A stretch of DNA of 64,000 nucleotides. Origin: Vibrio sp. YMD68. GTDB taxonomy: Bacteria; Pseudomonadota; Gammaproteobacteria; Enterobacterales; Vibrionaceae. Where the stretch lies: the NCBI RefSeq assembly GCF_029958905.1, contig NZ_CP124614.1, positions 1,364,001 to 1,428,000 of the forward strand, given 5' to 3'. Of the stretch, positions 46,962-56,441 are shown one piece after another (position 1 is the stretch's first letter; every line of letters starts with the position of its first letter). Below the pieces are notes generated by a model that searched no databases, was not told the DNA's origin, and saw only the letters and a list, made by a program, of their open reading frames with translations. The position numbers and the translations under genes are program-made.

Positions 46962-48215
46962 TTAGAATATACCGTTTATAGCAGAAGTTACAGCAGCAAG
47001 ACCACAAATCGCTGTGAAGATTTGAGCCGCTTTAGATGTTTTGTATTTTGCCATTGCTGGGACTTTGTTCATTGCAAAAATAGGCATTAGGAACAAGATA
47101 GCCGCGATCATTGGAGCACCCAGTTCTTCGATCATTCCTAAGATATCTGGGTTGATGATGGCAACAGCCCAAGTTGTCAGCACGATGAAGATAAGTGAAC
47201 CTTTCTCGATCTTAGCTTCAGAAGCTTTAGTGCGAGATTTTGCAAGACCAACTAGACCTTCTTGAGCACCAAGGAAGTGACCGAAGTAGCTTGAAGTGAT
47301 TGCAGCGAATGCTACAAAAGGACCCAAGATTGAGATGAATGGGGATTCATGAATGTTCGCTAGGTAAGACAGAACACTGATGTTCTCAGCTTGCGCTTGT
47401 GCAAGTTGCTCTGGTGATAGAGATAAAACCACAGAGAATACGAAGAACATGACAAAACCCATCAGCATCATTGCCGCACCGCCAGTAATGGCATCGGTTT
47501 TCTTAACCGCATTGTCACCGTGAGTCAGGCGTTGCTGTTTAGCAAATTGGCTGATGATAGGGCTGTGGTTGAATGAAAACACAATCATTGGAAGTGCTAG
47601 CCAAATCATCACTGGCATTGAGCTCCAGTCAGGGCTAACAGCGATCATTGAGGTGTTCCACTCAGGAATCAGGTAGAACGACAGTGCAAGCAGGATAGCA
47701 ACCAGCGGGTAAACCAGAGCTGAAGTGACTTTCAGCATCAGTTCTTTACCAAACAAGATACCTGCTGTCATCATAGCAATCAGCGCGCCAGACAGTAGCC
47801 AACGTGGAATAGATTCCATGCCCATTTGATTAACCAAGAAAGAGTCAACGGTGTTCGTGATACCGACACCGTAAATAAGAACAATAGGATAAATCGCAAA
47901 AAAGTAAGCAAAAGTGATGAGATTTGCGCCAGTTTTACCAAAGTGTTCTTCAACAGTATCACTGATATCTGCATTCGGGTTTTTAGAAGATAGAACGAAA
48001 CGAGCCAAAGATTTGTGCGCGAACCAAGTCATTGGGAACGCGATTAACGCAAGAATTGCAAGGGTCCAAAAACCACCTGCACCAGCGCGAATTGGAAGGA
48101 ATAGTACGCCAGCACCGACAGCAGTACCGAAAAGTGAAAGACACCAAGTAAAATCTTTATAAGTCCACTTAGATGAAGTTTGTACAGCCGTAGCTGAAGA
48201 AGTTTGTGTAGTCAT
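46962..48215 (-). CDS. sdaC: Serine/threonine transporter SdaC-like (HAAAP family)
   Basis: A 417-residue inner-membrane transporter of the hydroxy/aromatic amino acid permease family, with about 11 membrane helices. The family start FTWCLSLFGTAVGAGVLFLP, the MIVFSFNHSPIISQFAKQQR block and SYFGHFLGAQEGLVGL are present. SdaC imports serine with protons. It is followed by sdaA, whose product consumes serine, which supports the substrate. A 7-bp inverted repeat lies 43-65 bases upstream of the start and a PurR-type palindrome lies farther upstream. Confidence 0.93.
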   Translation of the reverse strand: MTTQTSSATAVQTSSKWTYKDFTWCLSLFGTAVGAGVLFLPIRAGAGGFWTLAILALIAFPMTWFAHKSLARFVLSSKNPNADISDTVEEHFGKTGANLITFAYFFAIYPIVLIYGVGITNTVDSFLVNQMGMESIPRWLLSGALIAMMTAGILFGKELMLKVTSALVYPLVAILLALSFYLIPEWNTSMIAVSPDWSSMPVMIWLALPMIVFSFNHSPIISQFAKQQRLTHGDNAVKKTDAITGGAAMMLMGFVMFFVFSVVLSLSPEQLAQAQAENISVLSYLANIHESPFISILGPFVAFAAITSSYFGHFLGAQEGLVGLAKSRTKASEAKIEKGSLIFIVLTTWAVAIINPDILGMIEELGAPMIAAILFLMPIFAMNKVPAMAKYKTSKAAQIFTAICGLAAVTSAINGIF

Positions 48216-48257
48216 TAAAAGTACTCATTTTTGGGAACAGGAAATAAGTTGAGTGCA

Positions 48258-48280
48258 TTGTGCATAGATTTGTTGCACAA
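48258..48280. promoter_or_regulatory. Inverted repeat upstream of sdaC
   Basis: TTGTGCA (48258-48264) and TGCACAA (48274-48280) are perfect inverted arms separated by 9 bases. The element is 43-65 bases before the sdaC ATG, a typical operator position. Confidence 0.5.
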
Positions 48281-48449
48281 ATATTAGATCTAGATCATGT
48301 ATTTGATTGGATTATAAACCTATCAATAAAAACAATGCTTAGGTCACGAAATTTACGTGCTACTCATTATTTAAATTGAAACCATGGATTAGTTTTATTA
48401 ATGAATGGAATGACAGGGTTTACTATTTCATTGGTGTTGAAGGGTGCTT

Positions 48450-48463
48450 GGCAAACGTTTGCC
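48450..48463. promoter_or_regulatory. PurR/LacI-type palindrome in the sdaC upstream region
   Basis: GGCAAACGTTTGCC is a perfect 14-bp palindrome with the PurR core GCAAACGTTTGC. It lies 235 bases upstream of the sdaC start in a 314-base gap that otherwise holds only the 48258 inverted repeat and presumably the sdaC promoter. Confidence 0.45.
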
Positions 48464-48529
48464 TTCTGGTTGGGTAAATTAAACTAATTAAAAAATAGAA
48501 GGACGTACAAACAAAAATCGAGACGAAGA

Positions 48530-49207
48530 TCAGTTGTTTATCATAATATGTTGCTGCATGGCCTGAATGATTTGAGCCGTCATCCCCCAAATGAAATGAT
48601 GTTTATAGGGAAGGGCGAAAACACGGTGATGGTCTTTATTGACCATAAAAAGGTAGCTGTGAAGTTGCTTTTTATCGAGCATGTAGCTTACCGGCATTTC
48701 AAAAGCTTCATCCACTTCATTTGGATCAATCGACTTAGAATGGTTTGGGCTGATGAAAGCGAGCACCGGAGTGACAGAAAAATGGCTGACGGTGGTTAAC
48801 TCTGGCATTTGGCCAAAAATTTCGATGTGCTCAGGGTCTATTCCCACCTCTTCCTGAGTTTCGCGAATCGCAGTGAATAATATTGATGGATCGCTTTCTT
48901 CGTATTTCCCTCCAGGAAAGCTGATTTGCCCTGGGTGGTGCTTTAAATGTTTGGCTCGTTTGGTGAGTACGACAGATAATCCGTGAGGCCTTTCGATAAA
49001 CCCCACTAATACAGAAGCTTTTCTCAGTGGGCGTTGGGCCAAGGCAGACACGCGTTTAGTGGATTCCACGTGGTAATTGACCGGTTGCTGAAACTGAAAT
49101 TTTTGAATTAGGTCATTTTTATTAAGCTCAAACAACGTATTTGCCTCGCAATTGGATTTGTAAAAGACCCACTTATGGATCATGCTTTTAACTGTGTTGT
49201 TTATCAT
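48530..49207 (-). CDS. Nudix hydrolase, CoA pyrophosphatase (NudL) type
   Basis: A Nudix hydrolase of up to 225 residues. The Nudix box is GGKYEESDPSILFTAIRE followed by TQEEVGI, matching GX5EX7REUXEEXGU, and just before it HHPGQISFPGG is the extra element that marks the NudL/YeaB CoA-pyrophosphatase subfamily. These enzymes cleave coenzyme A and its derivatives at the pyrophosphate. The start is uncertain: 49207 leaves only 17 bases to the divergent H-NOX gene, with a second in-frame ATG at 49183. A translation start further inside would leave room for a promoter. Confidence 0.85.
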   Translation of the reverse strand: MINNTVKSMIHKWVFYKSNCEANTLFELNKNDLIQKFQFQQPVNYHVESTKRVSALAQRPLRKASVLVGFIERPHGLSVVLTKRAKHLKHHPGQISFPGGKYEESDPSILFTAIRETQEEVGIDPEHIEIFGQMPELTTVSHFSVTPVLAFISPNHSKSIDPNEVDEAFEMPVSYMLDKKQLHSYLFMVNKDHHRVFALPYKHHFIWGMTAQIIQAMQQHIMINN

Positions 49208-49224
49208 AAGGATAGCTCATAAAG

Positions 49225-49767
49225 ATGAAAGGGATTATTTTTACGGAATTTATGGAGCTGGTTGAGCGTGAGTTTGGCCTGGAAGTATTGGATACTATTC
49301 TTGATGAGGCAGGAGATAGCGGCATTTACACTTCGGTCGGGAGCTATGATCACAAAGCCTTGGTCAAGCTCATTGTTGCCTTAAGTAAAAAAACCGATAT
49401 TCCTAGTGAACAACTACAGGAAGTATTTGGTAAGTCAGTGTTTATTACCCTGTATAAATCGATGCCAGATAATGCTGAGCTGAATCAGTGTGGCAGTTCG
49501 TTTCAATTTATCCGCCATGTAGAAGACTACATCCACATCGAGGTAAAAAAACTCTACCCTGACGCTAAACCGCCCTCATTTGATTTTATCTCTGAGACCC
49601 AAACAGAGATGGTCTTTGATTATAAGAGTGCACGGTGTTTGTCTCATGTTTGCCTTGGTTTGATCAAAGGGTGCGCAGAGCATTTTAATGAGAGTGTGAA
49701 TATAGCGACACAAAGTCAATCAGCGAACCATGACCATGTTCGATTTACCCTTACTCTGGGTTCTTGA
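49225..49767 (+). CDS. hnoX: H-NOX haem nitric-oxide sensor
   Basis: A 180-residue H-NOX protein. It starts with the family signature MKGIIFTEFMELVEREFG. The proximal haem ligand is His104 in YIHIEVKKLYP, and the porphyrin carboxylates are bound by the Y-x-S-x-R motif, Tyr133-Ser135-Arg137 in DYKSARC. I see no obvious distal-pocket tyrosine near residue 142, so it should bind NO rather than O2. It is followed after two bases by a hybrid histidine kinase, the typical partner whose autophosphorylation is blocked by NO-bound H-NOX. Confidence 0.95.
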   Translation: MKGIIFTEFMELVEREFGLEVLDTILDEAGDSGIYTSVGSYDHKALVKLIVALSKKTDIPSEQLQEVFGKSVFITLYKSMPDNAELNQCGSSFQFIRHVEDYIHIEVKKLYPDAKPPSFDFISETQTEMVFDYKSARCLSHVCLGLIKGCAEHFNESVNIATQSQSANHDHVRFTLTLGS

Positions 49768-49769
49768 CT

Positions 49770-51470
49770 ATGGACAAGCTCTCTCTCCTTGAACGTAAAC
49801 TCAACAGGGAAATCGCTGCTCGAAAAGAAGCAGAACGTTTACTGGAACAAAAAGGACTAGAGCTTTATCAATCTAACCAGCATTTACAGTTAGCGTTAAA
49901 GAAATTAGAGCACCAAACGACGACGGACCTAAGAAAATTTGAGTTTGAGCAGCTGATTGATGAAGCACTGATTCACTTTGGACGAGCTTTTCTGTCGCGA
50001 AATCTCGACGATGTTTTGCTGTCCAGCTTTTTGAAGCGACTCACAAACAGCAGTGTCATTGAAACGGCTTATTTAACCATTCCAAATGTCCCGGTAGCGT
50101 CTTTGAAGTACGAACATTTTGGGCACTCGGAGCATCGGCATACGAGGCAACTGAGCCATGATATTCACTGGGAAGGAGACACTCTCCATTTGCCAATAGC
50201 AATTGGTAATGATTTGATTGGCGAACTGATTTTTGGCGTGATTGTTGGTGATGTTGATAAAGAATTCATTGTCAGCCAAATGCTGCTTGTGAACGACCTA
50301 CTGTGCAGTGCCATTAATCGACAGCTTATGCTCAATGAAACGATTGAAGCTCGAACTCGGGCGGAAGACTCCGAACGCGCCACCAAAGAGTTTGTCGCCA
50401 TGATCAACCATGAGCTTAGAACGCCATTAAATGGGCTACTGGGCAGTGCAGAGTTGATGGCTGATACGGGGTTAAATGAAGAGCAAAACAGTTATTTGAT
50501 GAATTTGACGCAATCGGGTGAGCTATTGCGGAGCATTATTAACGATCTTCTGGATTTTAGTAAAATGAACGCCGGTATGATGGAGTTGATTCCCAGTCAA
50601 TTCTATTGGCATGATGTAGAAAAAACGGTGAAAGGGATCTTTACCTCGAAGGCAATGGAAAAGAGAATCGATTTTTCCATAGAGCACAGCAACGAGATTC
50701 CTAATGTCTTTATCGGTGATGTTGAGAGGATAAGCCAAGTATTGGTCAACCTTGTCGGTAATGCGATTAAGTTCACCGAGTACGGTTCTGTGACATTAAA
50801 AGTGAGTTGGGAATCGAATCGACTGATCTTTGTGATTGTCGATACGGGGGTTGGAATCGATAAGCAGGCGCAAGATAATCTGTTTGATCCTTTCGTCCAA
50901 GCCGACCGTTCGAGCAAGCGAAATTTTGAGGGATCAGGATTGGGCCTTGCGATTTGTAAGCAGTTACTGGACTTGATGAAAGGCAGCGTCGACCTCAACA
51001 GTGAGTTAGGTAAAGGCACTACGTTCACGGTTCAGATTCCACTGGAAGAGGCTAAGAATACCGATGCCAATCAAGAAGCCCTATCGAAGGGGCCATTAAA
51101 GCCACTGGTTAAATCCTTGTCTATTTTGGTGGTTGACGATATTCGTATGAACCAAATCATTATTAATCAGATGCTTAAAAAATTCGAATTGAATGCGGAT
51201 ATTGGTAATAATGGAGTGGAAGCTCTCGATGCTGTCAAAAGAAATGAGTACGACATCATTTTTATGGATTGCCGTATGCCAGAAATGGATGGCTTTGAGG
51301 CAACGGCGATTTTACGCTCACAAGGCTATAAAAAACCGATCATTGCCTTAACCGCTGGCACCACGCTGGAAGAGAGAGAAAAGTGCATGAAAAGCGGTAT
51401 GGATGATATTTTAACCAAGCCCTATACCGCCTCAGGATTGCATGAAATTATGATGAAGTGGAGTGCGTAG
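49770..51470 (+). CDS. hqsK: H-NOX-associated hybrid histidine kinase (HqsK/HahK type)
   Basis: A 566-residue cytoplasmic kinase. Residues 1-50 form a coiled coil; about 55-190 is a linker/sensor region without a recognised domain; HisKA has its phospho-acceptor His214 in AMINHELRTPLNGLLG; the HATPase domain has FEGSGLGLAICKQLL (about 387-401); the C-terminal receiver has Asp500 in IIFMDCRMPEMDGF and Lys550. In V. harveyi a kinase of this type, HqsK, passes the NO signal to LuxU and so into quorum sensing. The ATG at 49770 follows the H-NOX stop by 2 bases. Its 3' end overlaps the convergent pabB by 23 bases. Confidence 0.92.
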   Translation: MDKLSLLERKLNREIAARKEAERLLEQKGLELYQSNQHLQLALKKLEHQTTTDLRKFEFEQLIDEALIHFGRAFLSRNLDDVLLSSFLKRLTNSSVIETAYLTIPNVPVASLKYEHFGHSEHRHTRQLSHDIHWEGDTLHLPIAIGNDLIGELIFGVIVGDVDKEFIVSQMLLVNDLLCSAINRQLMLNETIEARTRAEDSERATKEFVAMINHELRTPLNGLLGSAELMADTGLNEEQNSYLMNLTQSGELLRSIINDLLDFSKMNAGMMELIPSQFYWHDVEKTVKGIFTSKAMEKRIDFSIEHSNEIPNVFIGDVERISQVLVNLVGNAIKFTEYGSVTLKVSWESNRLIFVIVDTGVGIDKQAQDNLFDPFVQADRSSKRNFEGSGLGLAICKQLLDLMKGSVDLNSELGKGTTFTVQIPLEEAKNTDANQEALSKGPLKPLVKSLSILVVDDIRMNQIIINQMLKKFELNADIGNNGVEALDAVKRNEYDIIFMDCRMPEMDGFEATAILRSQGYKKPIIALTAGTTLEEREKCMKSGMDDILTKPYTASGLHEIMMKWSA

Positions 51471-52899
51471 CCAGTATCGGCAAGATGCGGCTGAGCTTAT
51501 CCAATGTTTCTTGGTATTCAGACTCGCACTCACTATCTGCCACGACACCACCGCCCGCCCACGCATAAATAGTTCCTTCTTTTGCAACCAAAGTACGAAT
51601 AGTAATGCTGGTATCCATAGTGCCGTTACGGCTAATGTACCCAATGCTGCCACAGTAAGCGCTTCGCCTGTGAGGTTCCAGTTCCTCAATGATTTCCATC
51701 GCTCTGACTTTTGGTGCACCAGTAATCGATCCACCAGGAAAACACGCTTTGAGCAAATCGGCATTACTAAAGTCGTCATCGAGCTTGGCGCGAATGGTAC
51801 TCACCAGATGGTGAACGGCCGGGAAGCTTTCTACATCAAACAGTTTTGGTACGTGGACACTACCAGGCTTTGCAACACGACCGATATCATTGCGCAGTAA
51901 ATCGACAATCATCAGATTCTCGGCTTGATCTTTCTCTGCGTTGGTCAGTTCATCCGCGTAGTGTCGGTCTTGGTTGGCATCTTGAGATCGTGGTCGAGTG
52001 CCTTTAATCGGCTTTGTTTCGATAACTCGATCTTTCACCTGTAAAAAACGCTCCGGAGAAACGCTGAGAATCGCACCATCATCGGTCCGTATGAAAGCAG
52101 AAAAAGGAGCGAGATTATAGGATTCCAGTTTTTGATACGCTTGCCATTCACTGCCTTGAAATTGAGCGTGAAATCGTTGGGCTAAATTGATTTGATAACA
52201 GTCTCCAGATAATAGGTACTGCTGCACCGCATCAAATTTTTGTGAATAGTCTGCTCTGGTCATGTTGGACTGCCAAGCTGAACTGAGCTTGAATGGCGTC
52301 TGCTCATTATTCTTCTGTTCGTGCTTTGGGCCACTGTTGTTCTGGATACCCTTGTCCTGGACGCCCTTGTTTTGGGTAACTTGATACGGTTTCTGTGCTT
52401 GTAACCATTGCCAATGATGTTCAGGTTGATGACCGACGACAGACGCTGACTTGTTATGATGATCAATAACCAGTGCCCATTCATACAAACCGACCACCAT
52501 TTCTGGCAGCTCAATATCATCAATAGCGATATTGGGCAGTGTTTCGACTCGTCGTCCAAGATCGTAAGAGAAGTAGCCAACCGCGCCCCCAATAAAAGGT
52601 AGATCACCACTGTGTGCAATACTGGGTAAGTAGTGCTCCTGAAGCGTCGCTAACAGCTCAAATGGGTCATCGCTACTCGTATAATCGCCGTCAGGGGTAG
52701 TGACAAAAGTGCTGTCTATTTTGGTTGTCAGAGTCACCACCGGGCAAGCGACCAAAATATCAAATCGGCTATCGACATGATCGTTAGACGCCGAGCGCAG
52801 TAACATTGCCCACGGCTGATGCTGAATATAATGAAATAGCTCATTGGCTAGTTTTGGTTGATAGTCAACAGGAATCGTTTGGATAGCGTTATTATTCAT
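51448..52899 (-). CDS. pabB: Aminodeoxychorismate synthase component I
   Basis: A 483-residue chorismate-binding enzyme that makes 4-amino-4-deoxychorismate for folate synthesis. The active-site lysine is in IETKPIKGTRPRSQD, which distinguishes PabB from anthranilate synthase (IAGT in TrpE). Other blocks are FIGGAVGYFSYDLGRR, NLMIVDLLRNDIGRV and SITGAPKVRAMEIIEEL. A low-complexity Gln/Lys/Asn insertion (about residues 175-200) separates the N-terminal and catalytic domains. It is convergent to and overlaps the H-NOX kinase gene by 23 bases. Confidence 0.95.
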   Translation of the reverse strand: MNNNAIQTIPVDYQPKLANELFHYIQHQPWAMLLRSASNDHVDSRFDILVACPVVTLTTKIDSTFVTTPDGDYTSSDDPFELLATLQEHYLPSIAHSGDLPFIGGAVGYFSYDLGRRVETLPNIAIDDIELPEMVVGLYEWALVIDHHNKSASVVGHQPEHHWQWLQAQKPYQVTQNKGVQDKGIQNNSGPKHEQKNNEQTPFKLSSAWQSNMTRADYSQKFDAVQQYLLSGDCYQINLAQRFHAQFQGSEWQAYQKLESYNLAPFSAFIRTDDGAILSVSPERFLQVKDRVIETKPIKGTRPRSQDANQDRHYADELTNAEKDQAENLMIVDLLRNDIGRVAKPGSVHVPKLFDVESFPAVHHLVSTIRAKLDDDFSNADLLKACFPGGSITGAPKVRAMEIIEELEPHRRSAYCGSIGYISRNGTMDTSITIRTLVAKEGTIYAWAGGGVVADSECESEYQETLDKLSRILPILATHSTSS

Positions 52900-53119
52900 G
52901 CAGATAACAGTTCATTTGTATAATTTGTGACGAAGAAAACGATCGCTTCATAGCGCCTAGAGGAAAGCAAGAGTATCATAAAAACAAATTAAAAAGTCTC
53001 TACTTAACTGTATTGTAGATAGAAGCTGTTAATGACACTGGTTCGTCCCTCTCGATAACACACGACTCTTTCTACTATATGGGTAGCGACAAGGAAGTAT
53101 AACTATAACGAGGCAAGCA

Positions 53120-54640
53120 ATGACAGTCATTCGCAAACAGGATCTCATCAGCAGCGTAGCTGATGCTCTACAATACATCTCTTTTTATCACCCACTCGAT
53201 TTTATCCAAGCTCTTGATGCTGCATACCAACGAGAAGAAAGCCAAGCGGCTAAAGACGCGATCGCGCAAATCTTAATTAACTCAAGAATGTCGGCAGAAG
53301 GGCATCGACCTATCTGTCAAGATACCGGCATTGTGACCTGTTTTGTCAACATCGGTATGAATGTTCAATGGGAATCCGACCAAACGGTTCAAGAAATGGT
53401 GGATGAAGGCGTACGTCAAGCTTATACCAATCCAGACAATCCATTACGCGCCTCTATTCTGAAAGACCCTGCCGGCAAACGAATCAATACCAAAGATAAC
53501 ACCCCTGCCGTGGTCCATATCAATATGGTGCCAGGAGATAAAGTGGAAGTTCAGATAGCGGCTAAAGGTGGCGGCTCTGAAAATAAGACTAAGATGGTGA
53601 TGTTGAACCCGTCAGATGACATTGCTGCGTGGGTAGAAAAAACCCTTCCAACTATGGGGGCGGGTTGGTGTCCACCGGGTATGTTAGGAATAGGCATTGG
53701 CGGCACGGCTGAAAAGGCTGCAGTCATGGCGAAAGAATCCTTAATGGAACATATCGATATCCAAGATTTGATTGATAAAGGCCCAGAAAATGCAGAAGAA
53801 GAGCTGCGTTTGGACATTTTCAACCGAGTGAATAAATTGGGTATTGGAGCACAGGGTTTAGGTGGCTTAACGACCGTTGTTGATGTCAAAATTAAGACAG
53901 CGCCAACTCACGCGGCATCAAAACCCGTGTGTATGATCCCGAACTGTGCCGCGACTCGTCACGTGCATTTCACGCTTGATGGCAGTGGCCCTGCGGAATT
54001 AACACCGCCTAAACTCGAAGATTGGCCGGATATTACCTGGGAAGCGGGGGAAAATACTCGTCGCGTCAATCTCGATACTGTCACGCAAGAAGAAGTTCAA
54101 CAGTGGAAAACCGGTGAAACAGTGCTCCTGTCTGGGAAAATATTGACCGGTCGAGATGCGATGCATAAGCGCTTGCAAGGCATGATCGAACGAGGGGAAA
54201 GCCTACCTGAAGGTGTGGATCTGAAAGGGAAATTCATCTATTACGTTGGCCCAGTTGATGCAGTAGGCGATGAAGTCGTTGGCCCAGCCGGTCCAACAAC
54301 CGCGACACGCATGGATAAATTCACGGACTTGATGCTCAATGATGTCGGCATCATGGGCATGATAGGTAAAGCTGAGCGCGGCCCTGCAACGGTTGAGTCT
54401 ATCAAAAAACATAAAGCCGTTTATCTAATGGCTGTTGGTGGCGCGGCATACCTTGTTTCAAAAGCGATTAAGAAAGCACGAGTGGTTGCGTTTGAAGATC
54501 TCGGTATGGAAGCTATTTACGAATTTGATGTTGAAGACATGCCTGTCACTGTAGCTGTTGATTCGACAGGTGCGAATGCCCATCAAATTGGCCCTGACAC
54601 TTGGAAAGTGAAAATAGCGGAAGCGGAATCTTCGAAGTAA
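53120..54640 (+). CDS. Class I fumarate hydratase (iron-sulfur)
   Basis: A 506-residue [4Fe-4S] fumarase of the FumA/FumB class, somewhat shorter than E. coli FumA (548). The N-terminal catalytic half includes EGHRPICQDTGIVTCFVNIG (cluster Cys), GGGSENKTKMVMLNP, the GIGIGGTAEKAAVMAKE block and MIPNCAATRHVHFTLDGSGP. The C-terminal swivel domain includes GKILTGRDAMHKRL and YYVGPVDAVGDEVVGPAGPT. It hydrates fumarate to malate in the TCA cycle. ATG at 53120 has a weak AGGCAAGC site. Single gene. Confidence 0.94.
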   Translation: MTVIRKQDLISSVADALQYISFYHPLDFIQALDAAYQREESQAAKDAIAQILINSRMSAEGHRPICQDTGIVTCFVNIGMNVQWESDQTVQEMVDEGVRQAYTNPDNPLRASILKDPAGKRINTKDNTPAVVHINMVPGDKVEVQIAAKGGGSENKTKMVMLNPSDDIAAWVEKTLPTMGAGWCPPGMLGIGIGGTAEKAAVMAKESLMEHIDIQDLIDKGPENAEEELRLDIFNRVNKLGIGAQGLGGLTTVVDVKIKTAPTHAASKPVCMIPNCAATRHVHFTLDGSGPAELTPPKLEDWPDITWEAGENTRRVNLDTVTQEEVQQWKTGETVLLSGKILTGRDAMHKRLQGMIERGESLPEGVDLKGKFIYYVGPVDAVGDEVVGPAGPTTATRMDKFTDLMLNDVGIMGMIGKAERGPATVESIKKHKAVYLMAVGGAAYLVSKAIKKARVVAFEDLGMEAIYEFDVEDMPVTVAVDSTGANAHQIGPDTWKVKIAEAESSK

Positions 54641-54760
54641 AAACTTTCTTAGTTCTAAGACTTTGACAAAACGTTGACCTAATGAAGAAAATATAACGTT
54701 GGTGTGGTGTTGACCACACCATAACGCAGTATACTCTCTCGGTCATTTAAGGAGACGAGC

Positions 54761-54946
54761 GTGCCTCGATTTATTCAGATTTTACAGATTGCCATTGCGG
54801 TCGTAGTGGGTAGCTTTCTAGGCTACGACTTGATTTTACATGGCATTAGTATTTTTGACGTCAAATACGTCACTATCACTTGTGTCTTATTCGTCATGTT
54901 AGAATTAGCTTTGTTCGTCATCTACAAGCTCATAGAAGACGATTAG
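54761..54946 (+). CDS. Hypothetical small inner-membrane protein
   Basis: A 61-residue protein with two hydrophobic helices (IQILQIAIAVVVGSFLGYDL and VTITCVLFVMLELALFVIYK) and a short acidic end, so it is probably an inner-membrane hairpin. The start is GTG with a strong AAGGAG (54749-54754) six bases upstream. No family is recognised. It is followed by a terminator and precedes ycjX. Confidence 0.75.
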   Translation: MPRFIQILQIAIAVVVGSFLGYDLILHGISIFDVKYVTITCVLFVMLELALFVIYKLIEDD

Positions 54947-54971
54947 CCCAACTATTAAGTGCATTGTTTCT

Positions 54972-55002
54972 AAAGCCTCTGAATGTTATCGGGGGCTTTT
55001 TT
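54972..55002 (+). terminator. Terminator after small membrane protein gene
   Basis: AAAGCCTCTGA pairs with TCGGGGGCTTT (with G-U pairs) and is followed by a T run. Confidence 0.8.
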
Positions 55003-55064
55003 GTTCATCTAAGATTAAGATTGACTCAATTAAAGTAGTCGAAAGTCATAAAAAGAGAGAATGA

Positions 55065-56441
55065 ATGAAAAAGTTGACTCGAGAAGTGAACGATTTTATC
55101 TATCGGAGTATGGACTCCCATGTCCGTATTGCTGTTACTGGATTATCACGAGCAGGTAAAACGGCGTTCATTACTTCAATGGTAAATCAGTTATTGCACA
55201 CGTCGACCCATGATAATTTGCCTCTGCTCAAGTCAACCCGTGACAAACGCATTATTGGCGCAAAGCGTGTCCCGCAAAGCAATATGATGATTCCAAGGTT
55301 TTCCTACGATGAAGCCATTGCCCAGTTAGACTCAACGCCACCTCAATGGCCAGAGCCGACTCGAGATGTCAGTGAAATTAGGTTGGCTATCAAGTACAAG
55401 CCAATGAAGCGCCATAAAAAACTTCTCAGTTCTACGGCGACTTTATACTTGGATATTATTGATTATCCAGGAGAGTGGCTACTTGATCTCCCTCTTCTCG
55501 ATATGGACTTTCATCAATGGTCCACGTCCCAATTTGACGCTCTCAAGGGCAAAAGAAAAGAGTTGGCTCAAGATTGGCTTGATCGATTGGATGCGCTAGA
55601 CGCAATGGCCGAAGTCGATGAAAAACAGCTAGAGTCGATTTCTAATGCTTACACTGAGTATTTGCACAAATGCAAAGAAGAAGGGCTGCACTGGGTACAA
55701 CCGGGTCGATTTATCTTACCAGGCGATCTCGCAGGGGCACCGGTTTTGCAGTTTTTTCCATGTCGATTCAATTCCAGCACAAAAACGCCCAAAAACAGCC
55801 AGTTACAGATGCTGATTCAGCGCTATCAGCAGTACCAGCAAAATGTCGTTAAGGGTTTCTATAAGCAGAACTTTTCGACGTTTGATCGCCAGATTGTGTT
55901 GGTCGATTGCTTATCGCCTTTAAATACCAGTCATGAAGCGTTTAATGACATGAGCGGAGCCCTAGAGCAAATAATGCACAGCTTTCGATATGGGCGTAAC
56001 GGTCTGTTAAAGCGACTATTTTCGCCTAAGATCGATAAGATTTTGTTTGCGGCAACCAAGGCTGATCACGTCACGCCGGAGCAGCACCCTAATTTAGTCT
56101 CCTTGTTACAGCAGCTTGTTCACCCGGCTTGGCAAAGTGCCGCGTTTGAAAATGTTGATATGAGTTGCATGGCTATGTCATCAATACAAGCAACCACGGC
56201 AGGCTTTATTGGGGCAGGCGATAAAATGATGCCCGCAATACAAGGAACAACCTTACAAGGTGAAGCATTAACGGTATTTCCGGGTGAATTACCGAATACA
56301 CTTCCCGCCGCTGATTATTGGGATAAAGCCGGGTTTGAATTTACCTCATTCTCGCCAAAACCAAAGAGTGAATATGGCCCGTGTGAACATATTCGCATGG
56401 ATAAGGCGTTAGAGTATGTCATTGGAGATAAGCTTAGATGA
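55065..56441 (+). CDS. ycjX: YcjX family P-loop protein
   Basis: A 458-residue protein of the YcjX/DUF463 family. The P-loop is GLSRAGKT (26-33), followed by [19 protein letters not shown] as the Walker B/switch region, and AATKADHV near residue 330 as a guanine-recognition-like motif. YcjX binds GTP and is induced by envelope or phage-shock stress in E. coli; its cellular job is unclear. The end overlaps the ycjF start by 4 bases (ATGA), and ycjX-ycjF-tyrR is the E. coli gene order too. Confidence 0.93.
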   Translation: MKKLTREVNDFIYRSMDSHVRIAVTGLSRAGKTAFITSMVNQLLHTSTHDNLPLLKSTRDKRIIGAKRVPQSNMMIPRFSYDEAIAQLDSTPPQWPEPTRDVSEIRLAIKYKPMKRHKKLLSSTATLYLDIIDYPGEWLLDLPLLDMDFHQWSTSQFDALKGKRKELAQDWLDRLDALDAMAEVDEKQLESISNAYTEYLHKCKEEGLHWVQPGRFILPGDLAGAPVLQFFPCRFNSSTKTPKNSQLQMLIQRYQQYQQNVVKGFYKQNFSTFDRQIVLVDCLSPLNTSHEAFNDMSGALEQIMHSFRYGRNGLLKRLFSPKIDKILFAATKADHVTPEQHPNLVSLLQQLVHPAWQSAAFENVDMSCMAMSSIQATTAGFIGAGDKMMPAIQGTTLQGEALTVFPGELPNTLPAADYWDKAGFEFTSFSPKPKSEYGPCEHIRMDKALEYVIGDKLR

